Shown: piece after piece, positions 47,767-59,700 of the stretch
How positions within the stretch are numbered: position 1 is the stretch's first letter
How the letters are laid out: every line of letters starts with the position of its first letter
Assembly: GCA_951230915.1 (NCBI GenBank)
Contig: OX579636.1
Location: 46,255,912-46,319,911 of the forward strand
Direction: 5' to 3'
Length of the DNA stretch: 64,000 bases
Origin: Antitrichia curtipendula
Taxonomy: Eukaryota > Streptophyta > Bryopsida > Hypnales > Leucodontaceae
Position numbers and translations under genes: made by a program
Notes under the pieces: generated by a model
Databases searched by the model: none
What the model saw: the letters and a program-made list of their open reading frames with translations, nothing else
Told to the model about the DNA's origin: nothing

Positions 47767-47814
47767 ATTTGTATATTTGTATATTTGTACATTTGTATAT
47801 TTGTATATTTGTAT
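47767..47814. repeat. 8-bp microsatellite (ATTTGTAT)6
   Basis: Six consecutive units, one with a T-to-C change. Confidence 0.9.
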
Positions 47815-50800
47815 ACAATTTGTGGAAAAATTTGTATGAGAAAAATTTGTATAGGAAATTTGATATAGAAAAATTTGATATGTCAAAATAATCGTTTTTA
47901 AAATTATATATACATATATATAAATAATAAAATTAAATGAGAAATTAAATGTTATATTCTTTGGTACAATATAGGCTATATTATAACGTAGAAGATTGTT
48001 TATTTGATATAATTGCATATTTACTGTAATATATCTAATCATCATTAAATTTATGAATAAATGTAATACATTTTCTAAAACAATGTTTAGCAATGTAAAA
48101 TCTGATCAATGGAATTAATGAATCTTTTTTGGATGATTTGCATAATAAAGTGGTTTGAAATACAAATCACTATATAGAGAGCATGTCCATGACTTGTTGG
48201 AGAACCATTGGGGGTTAGAGGGTGGTTCTACAACTTAGTGGATATCCAATTACTTAAAAAATCAAATTAGTGTTGGAATTTTAAAAGAAGAATAATATTT
48301 ATTATATTTGGTAGGAAATTTAGCAATGAAATATTGTATATAGCTTCTAGAAATACTCATTTTGAACCATTGAAGTTTTAGGTGGTTCTTGCATATCAAC
48401 CAAAACAATGTAAAATGATATTATAGATTTGGATTCACAATATAAAGAGAATAAATTTAAAAGAATTAACAAAAAAACAAATGGAAGTTAAATGAAGTCT
48501 ACAACAAAAAATAGATTCAATACCAAATTCAATTGTTTAGACAATTTTGCAAATTAATCAATCTAAATTTTATATTCTATTTAAAAATCCTATTAAAATC
48601 AATAAATGATACAACATAAATCATGAAATAAACAAATCTAAAAAGATACATTAGTTAATTGAAATGAATGAGAAATCTATGATTAACTAATATAGAAATA
48701 ATATAAATGTTTAGGTCTTTAGACAAGAATGTCTTTAAGTCTTTCTGTAAGAGCTTCAATATTGTTATTCAACAAATAACTACATATATTAATTTATTAA
48801 AATTTAAAAACTAAATTAAATGAATACAAACATTGTTCACATTTTATTAAAAATCATGAAAATGATTTTGCAAATCTTGATAGTAAAAGTATTATGTAAT
48901 ATAGAAATTGGGCTTATACAAACTAAAAAAAATTCAATTTTTGTTTTTGAAAAAAATTAAAATCATCTTAAAAATAATAATTTCAAAAATAAAGCAAATC
49001 ATTTTTTGAAGTTTTTTTCAAATAGTAAACTAACATATAATCAAGTTAGAAAATGTTGAAAGTATGAAAAATATAAACAAACAAAAGTTTATATAGAAAT
49101 ATTACATAATTCTATAGTATAAAAGTATTTTTTATTACAGACAATGTTGTACAAATTCAAATACAAACTAAAGTAGTTGAAAAACTAAACTTCAAATTAA
49201 TTCAATGATGTCAAAAGAAAATTATCTAAGTATAAATAAGACAGTTAATTAATAAGACTAAACTTTTGAAACACTTAAAAATTGTAAATTAAAAATTAAA
49301 AAATATGAAATTTTATTGATAAATCATTTAATAATTAAAAAATGTCAGTAAAAATAATTCTAAATCACTATCAACAATTAGAAAACATTTTATTCATTTT
49401 AATGAACAAATAAATGATGTACAAAATTTGTGTGTGTTATGTGTTTCAAAGATTGTTATTTTTTAAGCTTTCTAGCCTATTAAGACTTATACTCATATTG
49501 CAACAAGTAATCAAATCTTTATTACAATGTAATTTACCTTATAAATAAATGAGTCATTAAATGTTTGTAACCAATATCTAAATTTAATTAAAAAAAAAAT
49601 ATCCCAAAATATTTTGTACATAACAATACATATAGGAATTTTCTTATAATTGTTTTAGATCATAAAATACCAAAATTATGGAACATACAACATAAAAGTC
49701 ATGATTTTACTACAAATATTCAAAATATTTATTTGCAGAGTGATATAAATTTTACAATAATACATGTTTCAATTTTTTTCACTGATTTTTTAGTAACACC
49801 TTACAATCAACTAATGTAAATAGTTCTAACATTTGGCACCTAAAATGAAATCATCTTTATCAATTTTCTTGCTATTTACTTTTGTCTAAATATTTTTGTT
49901 TAATTTGCCCTCTATCTACTATCAATAAACTAATATTGTTGTTTACATAGGACAGGGCCTCACGGTCATACCGTTCTTGTTTCACTTGCATTCTAGTGTA
50001 CTTATCAGAATATGTATGCACTAAGCAATAGAGGAGACGTAGGAATATTCAAAACAGATCACAGTTGAACATAATTTTTGACCCCATGTAATTTCTGACA
50101 TCAGTGAAAGTTCTTTATAGTTCAGGCCTCTGCTTGAGGTGCTTAATCATAGTCAGCAATATTGATCCAAAGCAATTGTAATCAAATTTTAAAAACTCAT
50201 CACCAATGTTTTTCAATAAATCATCATGTAAAACCATGAAAATTAAAGAAAAATATTCACAAAATAAGGAGTTTCGGTTTTTTGAAACTGAAATTTGGTA
50301 TATTTGATTGGGATTGTGTAAGATATGAATGTTGATTGTTAAAAACAAAAAACAAAAAATGTCAATTGTATTCCATATGAGAGAAAGAAAATTTGATACA
50401 AATTGGTACAAATTGCCATTGTGTATCTTTTTGTCCCTCCACTATACATAAACTCTACTACAATTTGGTAGCATTGATCTAACAAACCCAATCACATCAC
50501 TTGTACAATATCCTTTAACATAGCACAAAACATAAATTAGAGCAATTGAATGGGACTATGGATAGACAATACATGTATTCAATTGTTTCACCACAAATAA
50601 GAGTATTGAAATTGATTGAAGAATCTATTTGAAATTTAACCCCTAAAATCCTTTGTATTTTGAGCTCAACTAATACAAATATGGCCACTTTTGAATCAAA
50701 GATTTTGGATGGAAAAATTTGTTTATAATAACTATTGTAATTGTATGATCTTAATTTAACCTTCATAAAGAACATTCATATAAAGGTTCAATTTAAAATT

Positions 50801-50918
50801 CTTTATCATTTGTAAGATCTTTGCAATCAAAGTAGAAAGTGATTTTTTTTTCATTGCTTGCTCATGAGTGTAGAACTTCATTTATTTTGGCAATTTAGGG
50901 ATTAAACTCACATTGATA
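47815..50918. other. Very AT-rich DNA, no gene
   Basis: Consistently A+T-rich with no sustained open frame beyond about 100 codons and no motif recognised. Confidence 0.6.
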
Positions 50919-51596
50919 ATGGCCTATAATCCAGGAGGTAATGGTAAAAGTGAGCATGGCCATTCACCAATTGTCAAAGCTTTGGCTAAAGTTTGTGATG
51001 ACAAAATGAATGATTGGCCTAAACTTCTGCATTGTAGGCCAATTTCATTATGCATGGTACAATCACTAGTTACATGCTAGTGGGGTTATATAATGTTTGG
51101 ACAAAAGTGAGTGATGTCAATTAAAGAAGTAACAACGTGGAGAGTATTGCCTTACACAAATGGATTTACTAGAGAAACTTGTTGGCATTATGCATTTGGC
51201 AACTTGAGAGAAGAGTGGAGGAGGATGAGATTGCTACTAAGAAGTTGAAAGAAGCGAGGAAGAAGAGCAAAGAGAAGTTTGATCAAAAACATTGGTTGCA
51301 CCCAAAACCTATTCAAAATGGCAATCGGATGTTGATTTATTATAGTAGCTTGGATAATCAACATAGTACGGCCAAAAAAATTCCAAAGACTAAGGTGGTT
51401 TGGGCCTTATGGTGTCAAACAAGTCTATGATAGTGCTATGTATTTACTACAAGAGCTTGATGAGACAGAGTTGAAGATACCAATTGCATACAAACATGTT
51501 AAGCTATTTCTAAGTCGAGGTGAAAATTTTATATTTCATGAATTTCAAAATACTTTGGTGGACGTTGAAGACGAGGTTCACAAGGATGTTCACTAG
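50919..51596 (+). pseudogene. Ty3/gypsy retrotransposon integrase remnant
   Basis: Frames broken by stops and shifts together trace the end of a gypsy polyprotein: AYNPGGNGKSEHGH and PIVKALAKVCD (50922-51000), TTWRVLP (about 51132), then 51200-51430 with ARKKSKEKFDQKH, LHPKPIQNG and YYSSLDNQHST, and after a frameshift YGVKQVYDSAMYLLQELD and KHVKLFLSRG, stop at 51594. This is the catalytic-core end and C-terminal domain of a plant gypsy integrase. A purine-rich AAAGGGAGTGAA at about 51699 followed by TGTTGTGATATGG may be the polypurine tract and the start of a 3' LTR; the other LTR was not found. Confidence 0.75.
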
Positions 51597-52472
51597 AGTG
51601 AGGAGGAAGATCACTAAAATTTTCCAATCATTCAAAGAATAGTAGAGGCATGCATCATTTTTAAGCTAAATTGTCACATATCGAAGGATGTACAAGTTTA
51701 AAGGGAGTGAATGTTGTGATATGGGCCGTTTATGATTTAAAATAGACATTTATCTTTGTTGAATTCAAATGCACTAGTAGATGGAATTTAGATGGTGTTA
51801 ATGTTGTCTATGTTGCAATTGGTTACTAGGTTAGTTGGATGAATGATTGAGTTGGTAGGTAGGGTTAGTTAAAAGTTAGGTTTAGGTAGCAACTAATCAC
51901 CAAAGATTAAGGGGTTGCTGAAAGTACTTAATGGTGGGCTTGTTGTCCATTGAGTCTTAGGGACCTTAAGAGAGTGAAGGCAAAGTTAAGTGAGTAGTAA
52001 GAATGAAGATAATATTTTGTGCAAACTATTGTGGGTAACTTCTATTATTTATAAAGAAGGTAGTTTTTGACATTAGACCTTTGGTTATTGTATATTATTG
52101 TATATTATTGGTGTTTCCATTTGAGTTGAGACTTTGAATTTTGTTTTACCATAATATACTATAAGCTTAAGAAATTTGGGATCATTATCTTTTATGGATT
52201 GATGGTTATGAAGGGTTGAAGTGGAGGATGTCTAGTATATATTATATTTAAGGTAGCAACATTTGAATAATTATATCTTAGATTTTTTTCATTACATGGT
52301 TGTAAAATTTAGTGATCATGTGTTTTACCTCTTCATTATTATTCTATAAAATTTTCATGAGCATTGAACCTAATCTCAATTAGTTATGGGCAAAAAAGCA
52401 ACTCGGAGAAAAAGTGTAAAGTAATGAAGTTGTAGTTTATAAGTAAATGGTAGGATAATGCCCATCAAAGTT

Positions 52473-53350
52473 GGACAATATCCTAGATTTGGGTGAAAAT
52501 TTATATGTAAGTATTTGCGTAGTTGATCTACATTGTGGTGAAGCTCGGGGAGGTCACTTAGCTCTACTACAACAAACCACGTGCGAACAAGTGGTTTCTA
52601 ATAAACTATAATTTCAACCTAAAATTTTGAGCATTGTTTAATAATGACTATAGGTTTCTATTGCCAAATTTTCCAACTCAAATAAAATATGAAATGATTT
52701 CTAGAAGAGGTTGAAAATGGGCTAAAATGGCATGTTTTTCAACTCAAATAATTATAGAGAACACATTTAGATGACCATTGAATCAATATTCAACTCAAAA
52801 TGAGCTTTCAATAGAGAGTTATTTTTAATAATTTTTTGTTTATTTTTTAGACAATTTTTTCTTATATAATATAGGGGTGTGAAAGTTATTTTTCAGTTCT
52901 ACAGTGTATCTTTTTACTTCAAAAATTTGTAACTAATTATCATTAACAAATAAAAATATCAATAATTCAAAACATAAACTTTCAAAGTAGGAAAATCTAT
53001 TCATATTTTTTTAATTTTGTTTTATTTAAAATTCAAAAAGTAAATAGGGGGTCCAAAGTTTTGATCACACGTGGTTTCTAATGGACACTCTAAGTGACCT
53101 CCCCGAGTGGTGAAGTTTCAAGTAATTTGGAATGGTTGTTCATCTTTCATATTAGATCAAAGTTAGCTATGGTAGTTTATAGATTATTGTAGAAAGGATT
53201 AGAAAGTTAGTTGTAGGAAATTGTTCACTAACTGGACAATATCTTAGATTTGGGTGAAAATTAATATGTAATTAGTTGATTACATTGTGGTGAAGTTTCA
53301 AGTAATTTGGAGAGATTGCCCATCTTTTATGCTAGATCAAAGTTACCTAA
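52473..53350 (+). repeat. Tandem pair of ~190-bp units, first one split by an insertion
   Basis: GGACAATATC-TAGATTTGGG followed by TGAAAATT and ending ACATTGTGGTGAAG occurs at 52473 and 53234. The following TTTCAAGTAATTTGGA and ATTAGATCAAAGTTA segment occurs at 53116 and 53298. Removing 52544-53115 restores two collinear copies. Confidence 0.8.
52544..53107. mobile_element. 564-bp non-autonomous element, 18-bp TIR, 8-bp target duplication (hAT-like)
   Basis: Perfect inverted ends CTCGGGGAGGTCACTTAG / CTAAGTGACCTCCCCGAG. TGGTGAAG flanks both sides (52536-52543 and 53108-53115), and the unoccupied site is present in the sister unit at about 53286. An 8-bp duplication is the hAT hallmark, but the CTCGGGG terminus is not a usual hAT end. 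GTGGTTTCTAAT occurs near both ends in direct orientation. No coding capacity. Confidence 0.9.
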
Positions 53351-53425
53351 TTTATCATAAGAATTATAGGATAGGGATCTGGAAAAAAAGGTTTGGAAAT
53401 AGAATTAGGATTATTTATAGAATTA

Positions 53426-53993
53426 CTCCCTCTGTCCCACTAATAACCTCCAAATCAAGCAAAATTTTTGTCCCACTAAAAAGCTCTGTTTTTTTATTTT
53501 GAACATTGAGTAAGTGTTCGCCGTATTGGACAACCTTGTGGGGGCAAGTGAACAATCTAGAACATTCCTTTGGCCTAGCAAGTTTGGTCTTGCTTATATA
53601 AGGCACCTTGTAAAAATTGCTTCTTTAGATAGTAGTGTTGATGATGCATTTACTAACTACTTCAACACTATAAAAAATTATTTGTAAAGTGGTCTAGTTT
53701 TTTTATTGCACATATTTAGATTGGTAACACATTTCTAGAATCCTACTATTGCCACCACCTTTTAAATCATTTAATATGATAGAGCTGGCAGCATTTATAA
53801 ATTATGCTCAAATATCATACTTTCCGCATATATTTTAGGTGACTAAACAACAATGCCCAAGCTGGAGATTTTACATAGATCAAAATGATAGCTTACTTGT
53901 TCTTGAATACATATATTGCTAGCACTACGACTAAAAATATAGTTAATCCCTCAAAAAAAAGAATTTTGGAGGTTTTTAGTGGGACAGAGGGAG
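53426..53993. mobile_element. Stowaway-type Tc1/mariner MITE
   Basis: Ends CTCCCTCTGTCCCACTAATA and, in reverse, CTCCCTCTGTCCCACTAAAA, each continuing ACCTCCAAA; TA on both sides (53424-53425, 53994-53995). The CTCCCTCNGTCCC terminus is the plant Stowaway signature. 568 bp, non-coding. Confidence 0.92.
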
Positions 53994-56750
53994 TAAAGGG
54001 TATATAGAGATTATATAAAAAGCATTTCTGCAACAAAGATCCCAAGCTATTATAGATTTGTTTATAAATCTATTTATAAATTTCATTAGTTGTGTACTTG
54101 GGATCCTTAAAAAAATGATTGAATGTTATGATTTAAAAATTGATGGTCAACCTCCATATCTATCGATCAATGTACAAGGGTTCTTCAAACTTTACATAGA
54201 TGTTAACTTGCATATCTTTTGAGATTGCCATTTAGAACTCAAAGATGTTTTAAATCACTTCACATCTTTAGTTAGGTCTATTTTTGAAGTATTTCTATCT
54301 TTTATGTGTTTATTTGTTGTGTTTCTACCAAATTCAAAAGTGCACTTGATTACAACTTAGAACTCTAAAGTCCTTCTAATTGCCATTTTTGGATCTGCAA
54401 AAAGTGTGCCTGAAGTCTTGGATCTACAAGAAATTTTCTATTGATTAATAATTAATGTTCTATTTGTAGCTATATTTTCTTCAATTTTTACTTATTAGTA
54501 AAAATTGGATTAGTCACCTCATTCAAATGCTCTATTGTGAATGCAATTGATTATATTTGCCATCTTTTTAGGTTCAATCAATTAGTCATTGACTCACTGG
54601 GTATTAAAAGTAAGAACCTTGAGGATACTTATAAGGAATCTTAATCATTCATTCATTCAAGTTAATCTTAATCATTCATTCATTCAAATTAACTTTGTTG
54701 CAGGTATTCTAAATGTGTGCTAATTCTACTAGTTTTTCTTTTGTAGAAGCATATTACTATAAACAACATCCTTTCTAGTATTCTATACTTCAAATACAAT
54801 GGAAAAATACCATAAAGTGAGATGCTTCCTAACAAAGCCACCTTTCTATATATAAATTATATGAACTCCTGACCATAAACAAGCATTAGTGCTTCATTTG
54901 TAGTTTCAAATTAATAAAGCTTGTAACAAGAATCCAAAGCCATATTTGGTGGCCCACTACATTAGCCCTGAAGCATTAGCCTTGAATTTTTTAGTCTATG
55001 AGAAAAGTGGGTCTACTAAAAGATTTTACAAATTATAAGATGCTACTACCCTATACTTGTCGGTTGCCAAGGATAGAACATCAATCATATAAACTTCAGA
55101 GCTAATGCACTTTGTCAATATGTGCTTTTTTGAGAAGCTAAAAAAACTCACTCTAACGTTTTTGACAATAGAACAAGAGACTTACAGAAATTAGAAAGAA
55201 ATGAAAAGAGTTGTTGCAAATAGTCTAGTTGATGAGTGAACATTTAGATTTCTAAAGTTTCTTACCATCAAATGTATTATAAACTATGGATCTTGATTCT
55301 TGAGTCCTTGAAATAAGATTTTAGACAAATTAAGAAAGCTCCTAAATTTGGAAAATAATCGAACTAGTAGTACTTTAAATTGATTAAATTTTCTACTCTG
55401 TTTTTTCATGATCTACCTCCAAATCATCACACTAAAAGTTTAGGATTTAACTTTCATTCTACTACATGACAAGGTTGTTTGCATCACATCATGTCACAAT
55501 GTCAGTATGTCCGTCATAACGTCAACCTTCAACCGTAATTTTCGTTAGGATAGAATGTGGATGAAAACAATTGTGATTAGGATAAACTAGATCGTTAGAT
55601 CAAACAACTCAACAATTTCTGAGGTTGTCTAGTTCGATAGACAAGACGTCCAAATCAATCGACACATGAAATCTCAAATCAACAGAAACTAACTTCAAAG
55701 AACTCAATGGCAAAGATGATGCAACCTCAAAATAACTACATTGTTAATAGCTTTGCTGGTGTCAAACTTACTTTTGAAAAAAATGAGAAAATTGTCGCCA
55801 TTGATTCTACAGTGACAATGCTATTGAAGAAGACTAATATGTCTTCTTCCAAGTATTCCACCTCCTCTAAAGTGAAGGGACCAATCTTGTTGTGAGGCTC
55901 TTCTAGAGCATGCAATAATCAAGACTATTAATGGTAAATACAAACTCCAAACAAAACAAAGTCTCAAATCAATGCTCTCAAATGATGGACTTAAATAGGC
56001 AAATCACTATGTCATATGGATTTTTATTTTTTTACACAAATAAAAGGGAATTCATACCCTTGGTGGAGACAAGACTAACACCACAGACCACTAAAATACA
56101 AACCACTAAAATATAGACTAATAAAGAATGACCAACTCAAAATTGTATATATAACCGCTTTGCAACTCAAAATTGTATTTAGCTACAAATGTCAAAAGCT
56201 TTATCTATTAAATTGAGACAATTTGGCACTTTTGAGACTTTGAAAATCAAGATGTGAAGCTCTATTGAAGTAACACTTGCTGAACTCAAAGATAAATTAA
56301 GCTAGGTTTAGAAAAACGGTAAAAATTATTGACTATGTTTATCAAAATGCCTTGAAACAACAGAGGGGAATTGCATCAATCTTTGAGATTATGGAAAACA
56401 TTCTTCCACCTCATGTTCTAAGAAGTAAGTAGTACTTACAAAATTGAGCAAATTTACATTGCGTAAATTCAATTTACTCAAGAGTTTCAATGTATAAAAA
56501 AAATGTAACTCACTCACAATGTCACTTGAATTGAATGAAGTATAAAACGTAGAATGTATAAAATCTTTGTAGAAATGGAGAGGCTAAATGTACATGAAGC
56601 TCTCCATTTTCATAAGTATTTTATTTTAATTTTATATTTTATCATGCTATTAATAGTAAAAGATGCTTAGAAGCCCATAGCTTTGAAAACTTTTCTAGCA
56701 TCTCTATGCATCGCTGTCACTTGTACAATTGTTCTTGGTTGCTTCTAATG
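53994..56750. other. AT-rich DNA, no gene
   Basis: No coding evidence. A 28-bp direct tandem containing AATCATTCATTCATTCAA occurs twice at 54639-54690. Confidence 0.5.
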
Positions 56751-59700
56751 CTTTCAGCTTTGCCATCCCCTTGCAGATATCATAATGTTGAGAATGATAG
56801 TGGAGCCTACTTATCCCGTCCACCACACTTGAGAAGTCCACATTCTACAAACCACTGTCCTTCTACTTCATCTTATGGGTGATTGGAGGAACCTCTGAAG
56901 TGGAAAGAGATCTAGACCATTGAGGAGGTGGCTTTAGCACCATTGTATCGACATTGTTTATACACAGAAGTTCAAATCCGGTTGATTTTGAATCAAAAGA
57001 GCGTCATTGGTCTTTGATAATCCTCAAATGAAAAAATGAGTTGGCTAAGGGCGATTGTCTGCCCCCATAGATAATGAGGCCCAAGGACGATTATCCTTGA
57101 GCTGAGGAAATTGAGTCGTAGTCCGCACCCCGACTTAGTCACTCTTGGTATACCCCTCTAAGGCAGACAAGACTTTCATGTCTTCCATAGACATAGGTGG
57201 ACGTGGAAGGGGCGTCGGAATAGGATCCTTGAGTCAAGGAACTCTCGTGGCTCCACCAACGGGGAGGTCCAATTTTTGACTCATCATCGCCTCGTTCCAC
57301 GTAGTCAAAAAAAACGAGCATCCTCGAGTCAAGGACACTCGCTTCAGAGAGGATGGGGAGCAAATGGGGGTCTTATTGGGTCCATGATTGGGAGGGCTAT
57401 CAGTGGTGATGTCTTCCACGTCCCCCTTTGAGAAGTTGATGGCTAAAAAGGCAGCATCCTCTACAGTGCATATCATGAACGGGCCCCAAAACACAATCAA
57501 CCTGATAGTGTGATACTTCCTCCACCAAATTTGGATTTGGATTAGGATTTGGAAAGTGACTTCTCTGCTTTGGGAGGAGAGACTCTTAGTTAATCTCTAT
57601 CTTCTAGGCAAGGCTCCAACAATTGAAGCTTCTACTTGCACAGAGAAGAGAGTATAGATGTTTTCCTTACGTTATTTCATTGCCAAAAGTACAGAGACAA
57701 GCAACGCAAGTCCAAATTCAAAATGAGACAAAAACAAAAATTTCATGTAAATCCTATATTCAATTTTTTATTTATAAATGCATACAGTGTACAACATATA
57801 TGAATTATAAAATTTCATTTCCATCCAAATGCGGCGATACAGAGAAGGCTAAGTCCTATGTCGTCCGTTGGGCTTTATCACTAAATTGGACTTAGAAAGT
57901 TTGAAACATGATCCCAGATTTCATGCCGAATTTCTCATTCTTTGGAAGATGCCCTAGATATCATCGGACAAATAGCCAAGCAAGTTCTTGCCTATGCATT
58001 TTACTTGCACATATTTCCAAAGGCTATCAGATTTGCACTTCAAGTCTAGACACCAGAGCCACGGCAAGAGACCTTCAGTCTAGGAAGAAGTTGTCCAACT
58101 GTTGCATATGCATGGTGCTAAGAGTGGAGGAATATGGTATTTTCCTTCTTATTACAGACACTTTTCTTGGGAGAGTTGTCAATGAAAAGCATATTCTTCA
58201 TGGTGAAGGACTCGTCCCCACCCGCCATTGAAAGACTTACTTGGAGAAAACCTTGAAGAAGATTGATTTAGACCCGCAGTAAAGAATATGAACTTGTAAG
58301 GTTTTAATCTTTTGACAATGATCATGCCCAAGGATTGTGAAGGGGGTCATGTTCTTGTTGAATAGGTACTCTGCCACCATCTTTGCAATGGAGAGCTTCA
58401 TTGAGGACCACACACGACCTTGGTCGTGATCTGCAAGACCTCGTGAAGAAATTCCTGTAGATTTTGCCTAGCAAACACCACCTTCGGTCCTACAATGGTG
58501 GGATTCATGTGGCACAATATATTTTGTTTGACCCTATACAACTTAAATTTTTTAGTATACAATCTTGATTTGCATTGGCACAAGATGCCATTTAGATCGA
58601 ATACAACATTCAGCTACTTCCCTCTCAGTTTGGGCACTAAGGGCGAGACACTCCGTGGCACAATCTCTCGGCATTCCTCTAATTCTCCATGATGATTGCA
58701 AGACAACAAAGAAATAGAAATACCTGTTTGAATATAGAATCAGGTGAGCTAGACAACAAAAAAACCCACTGAAATCCACTAATCAATTGCTTGCTCTCCT
58801 TAGGAAGTACTTTCATCGGCATTAAGCAATGCAAACCAATAGAAATTTTTGATTCAACAAAAAACATTGTCAAGATAATGCAATTAGATTGACGCATATT
58901 TCAAAATTAACCATGACATTTTTATTTACAAATATTAAAGAATACATTTTGTCATATGACGCTATCATTTGAGATCGAGATAAATTACAAGTCACTCCTA
59001 CACTACACTATTCTACATGGTATTTGTTGGTAGGAGTGCCCTTCAATGCCAAACAATCATAGAAGACCCTCCTATCAAACAAAATATATAGGATATAAGT
59101 GACATGCATTAGAAAAGAGTGACTCCTCTATTGGAAGAAGGCTCATCTTGTCCAATTTTATCCTTGAGTAGAAAAAATCCAAAATATAATATTTAGTATA
59201 AATGACAGGATGTGCAAAAAGACATCCTGGAAATAACATTCTATGGACTTAGACAAAGTCATACAGGTTAGGAGAGTGTATCTCAATTGAATTGTTTGGT
59301 TGCTAATCCTCTATTTATACTATCGGCATCTTGGGCGGAATTTCTTCACATTTCTTTGGAACATTGTCGAGGATTCCTTCCTTACCTCCAAAGTCAATCT
59401 GATCAATGTCTAGAAAATGGACAGGGAATGCTTCCTGCACCTTCTGCAACGAGGTCATATAGGAAGGAACACCTCAAGTTGCAATAGAATCCCCTTCAAC
59501 CAAAACTCAAAGGTTTGAAGTCTTGACGGAGGAAAGACCTATTTGAGATTTATCCATGAATCAAGGGTAATATTGACCACCACAAATGGGTGCCGGCGAA
59601 GGAATAATAAGAAGCTTCGGGAAAATGACTTCAACTTTTTTTTCCCGAGCTATTGACGTCAAGCTTGACAACCGATCTACAGGGGTGGAAGCAATGATGT

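Noticed and set aside
47815..50918. Organelle DNA insertion, suggested by the high A+T content
   Set aside because: No chloroplast or mitochondrial gene, rRNA or tRNA could be recognised.
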